A DNA stretch of 64,000 nucleotides from Gluconobacter kondonii (GCF_002723995.1 NZ_BEWP01000002.1:248001-312000), one strand, 5' to 3'. Positions 27,711-40,442 are shown, numbered from the stretch's first letter. The notes: generated by a model from the letters alone, not told the origin. Numbers and translations: made by a program.

Positions 27711-27741
27711 AGCCTCACCCTTTCGGGGGTGAGGTTTTTTT
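27711..27741 (+). terminator. Terminator of the Hint protein gene
   Basis: CCTCACCC/GGGTGAGG 8-bp stem with a 6-nt loop followed by seven T residues, 23 bases after the stop. Confidence 0.92.
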
Positions 27742-27758
27742 GGGTCTGCACCACAGTC

Positions 27759-27797
27759 AAAAAAACCCCGGAGGCCTAAGCCTCCGGGGTTTTTCAG
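27759..27797 (-). terminator. Terminator of ssb
   Basis: Perfect 15-bp inverted repeat: A-run, CCCCGGAGGC, loop CTAA, GCCTCCGGGG, T-run. It is symmetric and bidirectional; on the minus strand it follows the ssb stop by about 30 bases. Confidence 0.92.
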
Positions 27798-27825
27798 TCT
27801 TCAGAAGCCGTATGCGGCTATGAAC

Positions 27826-28410
27826 TCAGAACGGAATTTCGTCGTCCAGATCGTTGTCCGGCGGGGCATCCCAGCCGCCATTGCTGCCACCCGAACGACC
27901 GCCGCCAGAAGCTCCGCCGGAATTCCCACGGGAACCACCAAAGCCACCGCCCGCACCGCCAGCGGAGCCACCACGGCTCCCACCGCCGAAGCCGCCGCTA
28001 TTGCCACCGCCATAGCCGCCACCGTTGTCAAAGCCACCATCATCGCCGCCACCGCTGCGATTGCTGTCGATCAGCACCAGATCCCCACGGAACCGGTCGA
28101 TCACGACTTCAGTCGTGTATTTTTCCTGGCCGGACTGGTCGGTCCACTTCCGCGTGCGCAGTTCACCTTCGATATAGACCTTGCGGCCCTTGCGCAGATA
28201 ACGCTCGGCGACGTCGGCCGTCCGCTCGTTGAAAATCACCACGCGATGCCACTCGGTGCGCTCCTTGCGCTCCCCGGACTGGCGATCGTTCCAAGTGTCC
28301 GACGTCGCAACGGTCAGATTGACGATTTTGCCACCCGACTGCGTGTTGCGGACTTCCGGATCCTTGCCCAGATTTCCGACCAGAATCACCTTGTTGACGC
28401 TACCTGCCAT
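27826..28410 (-). CDS. ssb: Single-stranded DNA-binding protein
   Basis: 194 aa from ATG 28410. The OB-fold domain (MAGSVNKVILVGNLGKDPEV to about residue 112) is followed by a long Gly/Ser-rich flexible linker and the acidic tip DDEIPF that binds partner proteins. It is divergent from uvrA, with a LexA-like site in the gap, which suggests shared SOS control. Normal length for alphaproteobacteria. Confidence 0.95.
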   Translation of the reverse strand: MAGSVNKVILVGNLGKDPEVRNTQSGGKIVNLTVATSDTWNDRQSGERKERTEWHRVVIFNERTADVAERYLRKGRKVYIEGELRTRKWTDQSGQEKYTTEVVIDRFRGDLVLIDSNRSGGGDDGGFDNGGGYGGGNSGGFGGGSRGGSAGGAGGGFGGSRGNSGGASGGGRSGGSNGGWDAPPDNDLDDEIPF

Positions 28411-28426
28411 TCCCGTCCCAACCAAT

Positions 28427-28441
28427 TTTCTCGAATTGTTC
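28427..28441. promoter_or_regulatory. Candidate LexA (SOS) operator between ssb and uvrA
   Basis: TTTC-N7-GTTC on plus (GAAC-N7-GAAA on minus), seven of eight matches to the alphaproteobacterial LexA box GTTC-N7-GTTC. It sits in the divergent ssb/uvrA promoter region, a classical SOS location. Confidence 0.4.
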
Positions 28442-28542
28442 TTTTCATATGGATCGCAAGACCCATTTATAAAGTGATCTAGCATCCCTTGCCGCCAGTT
28501 GCCCAATCTCACATCCGTTTTTCTGCACATTCCGGGGTTTCC

Positions 28543-31587
<3,045 letters not shown>

Positions 31588-31619
31588 ACCGACTCACATC
31601 CTGAAAGGCCAAATGCCTT

Positions 31620-32138
31620 TCAGGACACGAACCCCAGAATATACGCCACGCCAAACGCAGTCAGAACCGTGCCATTGAATATCGCGTGGCACAGTGCCGT
31701 CGTCCAGAACGGGTTAAGTCCCGCCTCCTTTTCCGCTGTCAGAAAACAGAAATAGAAGCAGCTCCCGCCCACCAGACCGGTACAAAGCGCCGTCAAGGCA
31801 CTGCGTCCCAGACTGCCGCCGTAATGCGTGAATGAAAACGGCCCCACACAGGCAAGCCACGTTACAAACGGGGTCAGGGGTCGATATCCCAACACCTTCC
31901 GCACCAACACGATCGGCAACCAGAAATAAAGCGCCGTTTCTATAATTGGCGCCAGCAAAACAGCCAGCACGACTGACGCTCCGAACCCAGGCTGCCATTT
32001 CCCAGTCGCCCCGAATCCCGCTGCACCAATCAAAAGATGCAAAAGGATGGCGATCAGGGCATTGAGCAACGCATAAAGCCCAGCAATCCGAAACGCCCGC
32101 CACACTACGACATCACGCAGCGGCGGCTCGACAGTCAC
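31620..32138 (-). CDS. CPBP-like intramembrane protein
   Basis: 172 aa with about five hydrophobic helices. Two of the three CPBP/CAAX-protease motifs are visible: FxxxH (F101-H105, FSFTH) and HxxxN (H151-N155, HAIFN). The first motif (EExxxR) is reduced to a single Glu67 in IIETALYFW, so protease activity is uncertain. It starts with GTG overlapping the trhO stop by four bases (GTGA), so it is co-translated with trhO. Confidence 0.6.
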   Translation of the reverse strand: MTVEPPLRDVVVWRAFRIAGLYALLNALIAILLHLLIGAAGFGATGKWQPGFGASVVLAVLLAPIIETALYFWLPIVLVRKVLGYRPLTPFVTWLACVGPFSFTHYGGSLGRSALTALCTGLVGGSCFYFCFLTAEKEAGLNPFWTTALCHAIFNGTVLTAFGVAYILGFVS

Positions 32139-33076
32139 TTCTGCCGAACACCCAGATGCCCAGCCTTCCGCGCCTGAGCCAGCGCTTCCTGCCGCTCACG
32201 CTCGGCATAACGATGGCGCTGCTCTTCCGTCCGTTCATTGTGGCAATGCGGGCACGACACACCCTGCACGAACAGCGGCGAGGCCTTGTCATGCGCGTTC
32301 AGTGGCCGACGACAGGCATGGCACACATCATGCGTCCCGATCTCCAGACCATGCTTCACCGAAACACGCTGGTCGAACACGAAACACTCACCTTCCCACA
32401 GGCTCTCTTCCTCGGGCACGGTCTCCAGATATTTCAGGATGCCGCCCTTAAGATGATAGACCTCGTCCACACCTTCCGCCCGCGCAAAGGACGTTGATTT
32501 CTCGCAGCGGATACCGCCCGTGCAGAACATGGCAATCTTCGGCAAACGACCTTTCGCTTCCAGTTCCTGCCGCCGTTTGCGAAACCACTCCGGAAATTCA
32601 CGGAAGGATTTCGTTTTGGGGTCTTCCGCGCCTTTGAACGTGCCGATCGCCACTTCATAATCGTTTCGCGTATCAATCAGGATCGTATCCGGATCGGAAA
32701 TCAGCGCGTTCCAGTCTTCCGGCGCCACATACCGCCCTACGCCCTGAAGCGGGTCGATATCCGGCTCGCCCATCGTGACGATTTCCTTTTTCAGCCGCAC
32801 CTTCATCCGGCGGAACGGCAGTTCAGGCGCGCAGGACTCCTTGCTTTCCAGATCCGTACAGCCCGGAAGTGCACGGATATGCGCCATCACGCGCTCCATG
32901 CCCTCATCCGTCCCGGCAATCGTGCCGTTGATCCCTTCGCGCGCCAGAAGCAGAATCCCCCTGATCCCCTCACGCTCGCACAGCTCCAGCAACGGTCCGC
33001 GCAATGCGGCAGGATCAGCGAACGGCGTGAAATGATACAGCGCGACAATGCGGATCGGTTCGAGAATATCGGACAT
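32135..33076 (-). CDS. trhO: tRNA uridine-34 hydroxylase (rhodanese-like)
   Basis: 313 aa from ATG 33076. TrhO hydroxylates U34 of certain tRNAs in an oxygen-dependent way. Family features: N-terminal [17 protein letters not shown], and a rhodanese domain with catalytic Cys185 in [10 protein letters not shown]. The C-terminus has CHAC and CPHC pairs that may bind zinc, as in part of the family. An in-frame start at 33196 was rejected because it adds an unconserved stretch overlapping the divergent promoter region. Confidence 0.92.
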   Translation of the reverse strand: MSDILEPIRIVALYHFTPFADPAALRGPLLELCEREGIRGILLLAREGINGTIAGTDEGMERVMAHIRALPGCTDLESKESCAPELPFRRMKVRLKKEIVTMGEPDIDPLQGVGRYVAPEDWNALISDPDTILIDTRNDYEVAIGTFKGAEDPKTKSFREFPEWFRKRRQELEAKGRLPKIAMFCTGGIRCEKSTSFARAEGVDEVYHLKGGILKYLETVPEEESLWEGECFVFDQRVSVKHGLEIGTHDVCHACRRPLNAHDKASPLFVQGVSCPHCHNERTEEQRHRYAERERQEALAQARKAGHLGVRQK

Positions 33077-33219
33077 GAGGCAGGCATCCGGCAACCGGGA
33101 CCGCAGACACAGCCGCGATCGGATGAAAAAAGACAGCCCCGGAAATATCAGGGCCAAAGCGGGGATGCCAGACCCATATGACGCAGACACAGGCATGATC
33201 CCTGCGGTAAAGTGCTCCC

Positions 33220-34536
33220 ATGACCCAGATCAGCGCCATCCGCGGCCCCTTCCTGACCTTCCATGCCGATCCCTTCACCACCGATCCGATGGACGCCCTG
33301 CATCACGAGTCCGACGGCCTGATCCTGATCGAAAACGGCCGCATCACCGCTGCCGGTCCCTGGGACAGTCTGCGCGACACCATCCCCACAGGCACACCCA
33401 TCGACCACTACCCCGACATGCTGATTTCCGCAGGCATGATCGACACGCACGTCCATTACCCGCAGCTCCCAGTCATCGCCTCCTATGGCGAGCAGCTTCT
33501 GGAATGGCTGGAAAGCTACGTCTTCCCCGCCGAAGCCCGCTACGCCGATCTGACTTATGCACGCACCGTCGCCCGGCAATTCCTGAACGAACTCCTGCGC
33601 GTCGGAACCACGACAGCCGCCGTGTTCTGCACGGTCCACCCCCAGTCCGTGGACGCCTTCTTCGAGGAGTCCGAACGCCTCAACACCTGCATGATTGCAG
33701 GCAAGGTCCTCATGGACCGCAACGCCCCGGAAAACCTGCGCGATACCGCCCAAAGCGGCTACGATCAGTCCGCAGACCTCATCGCACGCTGGCACAATCG
33801 CGGACGCCAGCTTTACGCCGTCACCCCCCGCTTCGCCCCCACCAGCACCCCCGAACAGCTCGATCTCGCAGGCGCACTTCTCGCCACGAAACCCGACCTG
33901 TTCATGCAGACACATCTGCTCGAAAACCGCTCCGAAATCGCCTGGGTCCGCGAACTTTTCCCCGACCGCAACTCCTATCTGGACGTGTACGACAAGGCCG
34001 GTCTCCTGCGTCCCCGCGCCATTCTCGCCCATGCCGTTCACGCCGAAGAAACCGACTTCCAGCGCTGCCACGACACAGGCTGCTCCATCGCGCACTGCCC
34101 CGGTTCAAACCAGTTCCTCGGCAGCGGCTCTTTCCCGCTCTTTGAAGCCCTCAAACCCGACCGCCGCGTGCCCGTTGGGATCGGCAGCGACATCGGCGCC
34201 GGGCCTTCCCTGTCGCTGCTTCAGGTTCTCTCCGACGCCTACAAGGTCGCACAGGGCCTCCAGACCAAACTCCACCCCGCGCAGGGACTCTGGCTTACCA
34301 CGGCAGGAGGCGCACAGTCCCTCGGTCTTCAGGACAGGATCGGCAGCATCCAACCCGGCCTCTACGCCGATCTCTGCGTCTTCGATCCTGCCGCCACGCC
34401 TCTGGGCCGCATCCGCGCGCAGACGGCAGAAACCCTCGCCGACCGCCTGTTTGCCCTGACCATGCTGGGCGACGACCGCAGCGTCGCCGCCACCTATGTC
34501 GCCGGAGAACTCCGTCATCAGCGCAAAACAGTCTGA
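33220..34536 (+). CDS. guaD: Guanine deaminase
   Basis: Amidohydrolase that turns guanine into xanthine, the entry to purine catabolism; 438 aa. Metal and substrate motifs: [10 protein letters not shown] near residue 75, [43 protein letters not shown] and [14 protein letters not shown]. It lies beside the urate-degradation operon but on the other strand, separated from it by a DUF3034 gene. Xanthine dehydrogenase is not in the window. Confidence 0.94.
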   Translation: MTQISAIRGPFLTFHADPFTTDPMDALHHESDGLILIENGRITAAGPWDSLRDTIPTGTPIDHYPDMLISAGMIDTHVHYPQLPVIASYGEQLLEWLESYVFPAEARYADLTYARTVARQFLNELLRVGTTTAAVFCTVHPQSVDAFFEESERLNTCMIAGKVLMDRNAPENLRDTAQSGYDQSADLIARWHNRGRQLYAVTPRFAPTSTPEQLDLAGALLATKPDLFMQTHLLENRSEIAWVRELFPDRNSYLDVYDKAGLLRPRAILAHAVHAEETDFQRCHDTGCSIAHCPGSNQFLGSGSFPLFEALKPDRRVPVGIGSDIGAGPSLSLLQVLSDAYKVAQGLQTKLHPAQGLWLTTAGGAQSLGLQDRIGSIQPGLYADLCVFDPAATPLGRIRAQTAETLADRLFALTMLGDDRSVAATYVAGELRHQRKTV

Positions 34537-34700
34537 AGCCTGTGACACCAAGTGCTATTTTTATTTTGACTCTGAATTTTCAAAAATCGTAGGGTCATCT
34601 TAATTATTTGTCAGCATTTCAGAAACTATACTGGAAAGAGTATTTAACCTGCGAGAATACTTCAGCTCCCCCTCGGGCTCGCGACCTAAAAGCAGGACCC

Positions 34701-35684
34701 ATGAACCACTCCCTCTCTTCCGCGCAGACTTTCCGCTCCCTGTTCTCCCTGACGGCGGCGCTGTCCTTCGGCATCCTTCTTCCAGACCGCATCGCACACG
34801 CCGCAGACAATACAGCGAACGCACCACAGGTCACTCTGGGCAACGACGGAAACAGCAACGGGCAATCCCTGTTCCGCACCCTCTTTGACGGACAGCGCGC
34901 AATCGGCACCGGTGGCATGACGTCTCTTGAAGGCTCAAGCGGCGGTGGCCTCGCAACCTGGGCCACCATCAGCGGCTATGGCAGCGACAAGAGCGCAGGC
35001 ATGGCCTTTCACTACAGCTATGTGAACGTCACCAATTACTGGGACCAGAACGTCGGCGCCTCAATCGGTCTTTTTGACCGCGTCGAGCTTTCCTACACCC
35101 ATAATTTCTTCCAGACCCGGGCCACAGGCGCCAAGCTCGGCATTGGCAACGGCTACCAGTTCGATCTCGACGTCGCAGGCGCGAAAGTCCGCCTTTTCGG
35201 CCATGTCGCTGACAATACCCTGATCCCCCAGGTCGCCATCGGCGCCATGTACAAGCATGACAGCGACGGCCGCATCATTCACATGGTCGGCTCAAAACAT
35301 ACCGATGGCGCAGACGCCTATCTCGCCGTCACCAAGCTGTTTCCGAAAGTCGGCATCCTGATCGACACCACCGTCCGCTTCACCAAGGCCAACCAGTGGG
35401 GCATCATCGGTTTCGGTGGCGACCTCGATAACAATTACCACGCGCAGTTCGAAGGCTCCCTCGGCTATCTGCCGCCCTTTCTGCCCGGCCTCATTGTCGG
35501 CGTGGAATACCGCACCAAACCCCGCAACCAGCGCTTCACCGACGAAAGCAACTGGTTCGATGTCTATACCAGCTATTTCATCAACAAGCATCTGAACATC
35601 ACGCTCGCCTATGTGTCACTTGGCACGATTGCGACATTCAAAAACCAGACGGGTTTCTATTTTTCCGCTCAGACAGGATTCTGA
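34701..35684 (+). CDS. DUF3034 family outer-membrane protein
   Basis: 327 aa from ATG 34701, chosen because AGGA precedes it and it opens a signal peptide (MNHSLSSAQTFRSLFSLTAA and on, cleavage after IAHA). The mature part shows GTGGMTSLEGSSGGGLATW and alternating beta-strand patterns ending with an aromatic residue (AQTGF), as in the DUF3034 family of predicted barrel proteins. Function is unknown. Its place inside the purine island, between guanine deaminase and the permease operon, makes an outer-membrane pore for purines a reasonable guess. Confidence 0.8.
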   Translation: MNHSLSSAQTFRSLFSLTAALSFGILLPDRIAHAADNTANAPQVTLGNDGNSNGQSLFRTLFDGQRAIGTGGMTSLEGSSGGGLATWATISGYGSDKSAGMAFHYSYVNVTNYWDQNVGASIGLFDRVELSYTHNFFQTRATGAKLGIGNGYQFDLDVAGAKVRLFGHVADNTLIPQVAIGAMYKHDSDGRIIHMVGSKHTDGADAYLAVTKLFPKVGILIDTTVRFTKANQWGIIGFGGDLDNNYHAQFEGSLGYLPPFLPGLIVGVEYRTKPRNQRFTDESNWFDVYTSYFINKHLNITLAYVSLGTIATFKNQTGFYFSAQTGF

Positions 35685-35693
35685 GGTGACAAT

Positions 35694-35799
35694 CCGGGCT
35701 CTGCCCGGACCCGGCAGGGATCTCGATCCCTGCACCCTGATTACATGAATCGGTGTCCAGAGGCCTCCGGCCTTTGGCGGGTTTCAGGGCAGAGCCCTG
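35694..35799. repeat. Cluster of four short palindromes (REP-like element)
   Basis: In 106 bases between convergent genes: CCGGGC-TCT-GCCCGG (35694-35708), GCAGGGAT-CTCG-ATCCCTGC (35714-35733), CCAGAGGCC-TCC-GGCCTTTGG (35757-35777) and CAGGGC-AGA-GCCCTG (35785-35799). No T-run follows any of them. This kind of GC-rich palindrome chain between convergent genes looks like a repetitive extragenic element of acetic acid bacteria. Confidence 0.65.
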
Positions 35800-35804
35800 A
35801 TCCC

Positions 35805-37208
35805 TCACCCCTCCCGGATACGCTCGTCGATCAAAGACTCACGCGGAACATCCGTCGCGTGCGTCGCCTCATGAATCGTTCGCTTCACGTTGAAGATCAG
35901 ATGCAGCGAAATCGCCGACAGCGATCCCAGCGTAATGCCGCTTCCAAACACGATCTTCGCCCACATCGGAAACGTGTCGGAAATATGCGGCTGAGCCGTC
36001 GCCAGCATACTCAGCCCGATGCTAGTGCCCACGATGATCACATTGCTCTGCCGGTTGAAATCCACCCGCGAGAGCGTCTGCACACCGACCACAGCCACGG
36101 TTGCGAACATCGCCAGCGCCGCCCCGCCCAGAACCGGCAGCGGCACCGCAGCCACCAACGCCCCCAGACGCGGCAGACACCCCAGCATCATCATGATGAC
36201 CGCAGCAGCAGCCACGACCCAGCGGCTCTTTACCGCCGTCATCCGCACCAGACCAACATTTTCAGCAAAACACGTATAGGGAAACGAGTTGAGCACGCCA
36301 CCCAGCATGGTCGCGATCCCATCGGCCCGAAGCGTGCGGGCAATGTCTTCGGACGTGATCGGCTTGTCCACGATTTCACCGGTCGCATAGACGTTGCCGA
36401 TCGTCTCGATCATGGAAATCGTCATGACGATCACCATCGACAGGATTGAGACCGGATGAAACGTCGGCATCCCGAAATAGAACGGATGCGTGATGGACAG
36501 AAGCGGCGCGGACGACACCTCCCCGAAATTCGCATCGCCCAGTATCCAGGCCACCACCGTCCCAAGCACCAGTCCGATCAGCACCGCAATCGTAGCGATG
36601 AACCCACGAAACAGCCGCTGGATCACCAGAATGGACGCCAGCGTCCCCAACCCGTACCAGATACTCCGCAACGGAACATGGTCCTGCATCACGGACGGAC
36701 TGACCCCCGAGACAATATCATTCGCCGCCACCGGCAACAGCGCCAGACCGATGATGAGAATGATGGACCCGGTCACGACCGGCGGGAAAAACCGCACCAG
36801 CCCGGCGAAATGCCGCGCCATCAGCAACGTCACGAACCCCGCCACGATGACGGACCCGTAAATGGACAACAACCCCGGCGTCCCGCCCCCCACGGCAGAG
36901 CCAATAGCGATCATCGGCCCCACGGCAGTAAACGTCACGCCCTGCAACAGCGGCAGCCGAACCCCGACCGGCCCGAACCCTACTGCCTGAAGCAGCGAGG
37001 CAATCCCGCAGGTGAACAGATCTGCATCAATCAGATGGATCAGCGTCTCGCGCGGCAGATGCAGCGCTCCCGCCACAAGGATCGGGACAATAACCGCCGC
37101 CGAATAGAACGCCAGCACATGCTGCAACCCGTAGGCCCCAAGCCGCCAGACCGGCAGTTTCTCGTCAACGGGATGCAGACCGGTCATCGCGGCATTCTCG
37201 GCAGTCAT
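35805..37208 (-). CDS. NCS2-family nucleobase (urate/xanthine) permease
   Basis: 467 aa, about 12 to 14 membrane segments. The family pattern is visible in LQHVLAFYSAAVIVPILVAG, LLQGVTFTAVGPM and NSFPYTCFAENVGLV. NCS2 members take up xanthine, urate or uracil by proton symport. It is the last gene of the operon, nine bases after uraH, so a urate or xanthine carrier is most likely. A second in-frame ATG lies seven codons in. Confidence 0.9.
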   Translation of the reverse strand: MTAENAAMTGLHPVDEKLPVWRLGAYGLQHVLAFYSAAVIVPILVAGALHLPRETLIHLIDADLFTCGIASLLQAVGFGPVGVRLPLLQGVTFTAVGPMIAIGSAVGGGTPGLLSIYGSVIVAGFVTLLMARHFAGLVRFFPPVVTGSIILIIGLALLPVAANDIVSGVSPSVMQDHVPLRSIWYGLGTLASILVIQRLFRGFIATIAVLIGLVLGTVVAWILGDANFGEVSSAPLLSITHPFYFGMPTFHPVSILSMVIVMTISMIETIGNVYATGEIVDKPITSEDIARTLRADGIATMLGGVLNSFPYTCFAENVGLVRMTAVKSRWVVAAAAVIMMMLGCLPRLGALVAAVPLPVLGGAALAMFATVAVVGVQTLSRVDFNRQSNVIIVGTSIGLSMLATAQPHISDTFPMWAKIVFGSGITLGSLSAISLHLIFNVKRTIHEATHATDVPRESLIDERIREG

Positions 37209-37217
37209 GAAAAGCCC

Positions 37218-37550
37218 TCAGCTTCCGCGATAGGTGGAATATCCGAACGGCGCCGCCAGCAGGGGCACATGGGCATGAGCCCCTGCCGCCAGCCCGAACA
37301 CGATCGGCACCACATCCAGAAACGGCGGATCAGACAGAACCTGCCCGCCTTTGCGGAAGTAATCGCCGATCCGGAATTCCAGACAATACATCCCTTTCGA
37401 AACGGCAACATCCCGCAGTTCCGGGCAACGCCCGTCCGCATTCGTCTGGCCTTCAAACAGAACCCGATCCCCCTGCAACAAACGCAGGCTCACACCCGCA
37501 GCAGGCTTTCCGGACACCGTGTCGAGAACATGCGTGGACAGAGAACTCAT
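37218..37550 (-). CDS. uraH: 5-hydroxyisourate hydrolase
   Basis: Transthyretin-like enzyme, 110 aa, that opens 5-hydroxyisourate to OHCU, the second step of urate breakdown. Diagnostic features: THVLDTVSGKPAAG at the N-terminus, and the C-terminal YSTYRGS whose YRGS tetrapeptide is the family mark. The start overlaps the uraD stop by four bases (ATGA). Confidence 0.96.
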   Translation of the reverse strand: MSSLSTHVLDTVSGKPAAGVSLRLLQGDRVLFEGQTNADGRCPELRDVAVSKGMYCLEFRIGDYFRKGGQVLSDPPFLDVVPIVFGLAAGAHAHVPLLAAPFGYSTYRGS

Positions 37551-38071
37551 GCCGTCACCAGATCTTTCAGACGAAGCCCTGCAATCGCATCAATCTGCGT
37601 CAGCGCCTCGGTCAGTTCCTGTTCGGGAGTGCCAGCCAGACGGCGCTCCATTTCATCCATAATCACGGTCTTCGCCGCTTTTCCGGGTGCAGCGACCTTG
37701 CGCACGCAAATCACGAACGGCATGGAAAACCGCGCGCGATACGCGTCATTCAGCCCCCGGAACCGCTCATATTCCGCAGGCGTCAGACGATCCAGCCCGG
37801 CCGAAGCCTGTTCCGAGGCGGAATGTTCCGTCAGATCCGGATCAATCCCGGCCCGATGCCCAAGCTCCGGATGCGCCCGCACCAATGCAAGCTGCGCCCT
37901 CAGCCCAACAGACCGCACAATCTGCGCAAACGCGAGCAGCATCGCATCCACATCCGCGAAAGGCCGCGCCTGGAGCGCCCCTTCCGCCACCCAGGGCGAA
38001 TGTTCGTAAAGCCCACCGAACTGCGCAACAAACGCCTCGGCCGGCAGTGCATTGACGTCTGAAATCTTCAT
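37547..38071 (-). CDS. uraD: OHCU decarboxylase
   Basis: Converts OHCU to (S)-allantoin; 174 aa from ATG 38071. Typical features: YEHSPWVAEGA near the N-terminus, catalytic His in AHPELG, and the SASEQASAGLDRL segment. Its start overlaps the puuE stop by four bases. Together with uraH it shows that urate, rather than allantoin alone, is degraded here. Confidence 0.95.
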   Translation of the reverse strand: MKISDVNALPAEAFVAQFGGLYEHSPWVAEGALQARPFADVDAMLLAFAQIVRSVGLRAQLALVRAHPELGHRAGIDPDLTEHSASEQASAGLDRLTPAEYERFRGLNDAYRARFSMPFVICVRKVAAPGKAAKTVIMDEMERRLAGTPEQELTEALTQIDAIAGLRLKDLVTA

Positions 38072-38967
38072 GCCGGATGCACAGACTGCCAGTGCCGCGC
38101 GATGTCCAACCGCGTCGCCACCCACACGCCTTCGCGCTTCTGGATATGCTCCAGAAATTTCAGCAGCCCCAGCGCCCGCGCCGGCTTGCCCGCCAGACGG
38201 CAATGCAGGCCGATCGACATCATCCGTCCGCCCTCGCGATACAGCATATCGAACGCATCGCGCAGATAAGTGAAGAACTGCTCGCCTTCCGTAAAACCGT
38301 TCAGCGCTGCGAACTTCATGTCATTCGCGTCCAGCGTATAGGGCACGATCAACTGCGCCCGGCCATTAGTCCGATCGTAATACGGCAGGTCATCCGCATA
38401 GGAATCGGCGTCATAAACAAACCCACCTTCCTCCGCGACCAGACGCGCCGTGTTCGGGCTCGTGCGCCCCTGATACCAGCCCAGAGGCCGCTCCCCCGTG
38501 ACTTCGGTGTGCAGCACAATGGCCTCGTGGATATGCGCCCGCTCCACATCCTCGGGGAAATCCTGATAATCAATCCAGCGCAGACCGTGAGACGCAATTT
38601 CCCAGCCGCTCTCCTTCATGGCCGCCACCGCATCCGGATTGCGGGCCAGAGCCTTCGCCACACCAAACACCGTCACCGGCATCCCGGCTTCATCGAACAG
38701 CCGCCGCAGCCGCCAGAACCCGGCCCGGCTGCCATATTCGTACAGGCTCTCCATCTGCGCACAGCGCGCGCCAATGATGGATTTCGTGCCCACCATTTCG
38801 GACAGAAACGCTTCGGACCCCGCATCCCCATGCAGAACCGAATTCTCCGCCCCTTCTTCGTAATTGATAACGAACTGCACGGCGATACGCGCGCCATTCG
38901 GCCATTTCGGATCAGGCGGCGTGCGGCCATAACCGATCATGTCCCGCGGATAGCTGTCCTGCGTCAT
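38068..38967 (-). CDS. puuE: Allantoinase, polysaccharide-deacetylase fold
   Basis: 299 aa from ATG 38967, supported by AAGGA nine bases upstream. PuuE hydrolyses allantoin to allantoate without the amidohydrolase-type metal site. Seen: RDMIGYGRTPPDPKWP, VQFVINYEEGAENS, EIASHGLRWIDYQ and YQGRTSPNTARLV, all typical of the urate-catabolism branch of NodB-like deacetylases. It starts 14 bases after the flavin monooxygenase stop. No allantoicase or ureidoglycolate enzyme is in the window. Confidence 0.92.
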   Translation of the reverse strand: MTQDSYPRDMIGYGRTPPDPKWPNGARIAVQFVINYEEGAENSVLHGDAGSEAFLSEMVGTKSIIGARCAQMESLYEYGSRAGFWRLRRLFDEAGMPVTVFGVAKALARNPDAVAAMKESGWEIASHGLRWIDYQDFPEDVERAHIHEAIVLHTEVTGERPLGWYQGRTSPNTARLVAEEGGFVYDADSYADDLPYYDRTNGRAQLIVPYTLDANDMKFAALNGFTEGEQFFTYLRDAFDMLYREGGRMMSIGLHCRLAGKPARALGLLKFLEHIQKREGVWVATRLDIARHWQSVHPA

Positions 38968-38981
38968 GAACGTTTTCCTTT

Positions 38982-40442
38982 TCAAAGAACCGGCGGATCG
39001 AGACTGACGAGTTCTTCCGTGTCATAAGCCAATAGGCTCGCCAGATGCCTGTCGCCATCCTCCACGAACAGATCGCGCGCAATGCCCCGCGCCAGCTTCT
39101 CCACACCGAAACGCATCCCGCTGATGGACGCCCCCGAAAGCCCCATGCTCGGCATGGCCCCGAACGTGAAATTGTAAATTGCCGCCAGCATCGGCGCCTT
39201 CGGATCGGCCTTGTCTTTCGACAGGAACTGGAACCGCGCACCCAGATACGGATGGCTCCCCAGAAGCGCACTGTCTTCCCCGGCAGGGGGCGTGAAATGA
39301 TCCCGCCACAGCAGAACAGACGACGCGAAATCCCGCGTTTCCGGACGCTGCGACAGGTCGATCGTGAACCCCGTCCCGATAATCAGGAAATCGAAGCGCA
39401 TCTCGCCCTGCGGCGTCGTCACCACGATCTCGTCGCCGTCCATCCGCGTCGCCGTCCAAGGCGTTCCAGGATGGAAAGCGAAGTTCTCATGACGGCGGCA
39501 GCGCCAGAACGTATCCTGCGGCGGCGGCTGGTTCAGGCTGTAGATCTGACGCATGAAACGCCAGCGCGTCAGGTCCGGCAGTTCCGAGAAATGCGCGAGA
39601 AAGCCCGCATTTTCCATCCAGCGATACGGATTAATGGCCGGAATCTTCGCCCGACGCAGACACAGATCCACCCGCCCCGCACCCTTTTCCAGCGCCGTCG
39701 CCGCATTGTCAAACGCGGATGCCCCGGCCCCCAGAACACCGATCCGCTTGCCCTTCAGCGCTTCAAAATCAATGTCTTCGTGCGTATGGGCATAAACGGA
39801 TTTCGGCAACGTCTCGGAAATAAAGGACGGCACATGCCACGTCCCCCCGCCGTCGATGCCCGTCGCCAGAACCATCCGCCGTGCCAGACGCACCGTTTCC
39901 TGACCGGCCGCATTGCGGAATGTCAGCCGCAGCAGCCCCTCGTCCCAGCCAACATGCACCAGTTCCTGATCGTTCACGACCGGAATGTCGAGCGTCTGCC
40001 GCACCCAGTCCAGATAGGCCTGCCAGTCATGACGGGAAATCTTGTCCAAATCCTCCCACGCCTGCGCGCCGTAACGCGCCTCGAACCAAGATTGCGGCGT
40101 GAGGCTCGGGATTCCCAGATCCGGCCCCGTCACATGCCGGGGCGTACGCAGCGTGATCATGCGCGCAAACGTCGCCCACGGGCCTTCGCCGCCTTTCGCT
40201 GCTTTTTCAAAGACCTGCACATTGGTCACACCCTGTCGGCGCAACCCGAAGCACGACGTAATGCCCCCCTGCCCCGCGCCGATGATCGCCACATCCAGAA
40301 CCGCTTCCCCGTCCCGATCCTGCGTCAGGCTCCAGTTGCCCGTCGCATAGCGGATTTTCGCCAGATCCTCCCGCACGCGCTCTGAAAGCGCGGCCAAAGC
40401 CTCCATAGCCGGAGTTTCGACGGGAAAAACGGTGGATATCAT
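38982..40442 (-). CDS. Flavin-dependent monooxygenase, candidate urate hydroxylase
   Basis: 486 aa, cytoplasmic. Two dinucleotide folds: FAD loop GAGQGG at residues 55-60, and an NAD(P)H loop GVLGAGASAFDNAA near 235-248, with IIGTGFTIDL late in the chain. This layout is the class B flavoprotein monooxygenase type (FMO/BVMO-like), unlike known urate hydroxylases such as HpxO, which are class A. It is the first gene of the urate operon, which has no recognisable urate oxidase, so it may fill that step. A shorter start (ATG 40406) is possible. Confidence 0.75.
   Translation of the reverse strand: MISTVFPVETPAMEALAALSERVREDLAKIRYATGNWSLTQDRDGEAVLDVAIIGAGQGGITSCFGLRRQGVTNVQVFEKAAKGGEGPWATFARMITLRTPRHVTGPDLGIPSLTPQSWFEARYGAQAWEDLDKISRHDWQAYLDWVRQTLDIPVVNDQELVHVGWDEGLLRLTFRNAAGQETVRLARRMVLATGIDGGGTWHVPSFISETLPKSVYAHTHEDIDFEALKGKRIGVLGAGASAFDNAATALEKGAGRVDLCLRRAKIPAINPYRWMENAGFLAHFSELPDLTRWRFMRQIYSLNQPPPQDTFWRCRRHENFAFHPGTPWTATRMDGDEIVVTTPQGEMRFDFLIIGTGFTIDLSQRPETRDFASSVLLWRDHFTPPAGEDSALLGSHPYLGARFQFLSKDKADPKAPMLAAIYNFTFGAMPSMGLSGASISGMRFGVEKLARGIARDLFVEDGDRHLASLLAYDTEELVSLDPPVL

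Noticed and set aside
36456-38009. 517-codon plus-strand frame in the purine operon
   Set aside because: Antisense to the permease, uraH and uraD, all of which have clear family motifs and overlapping starts and stops.
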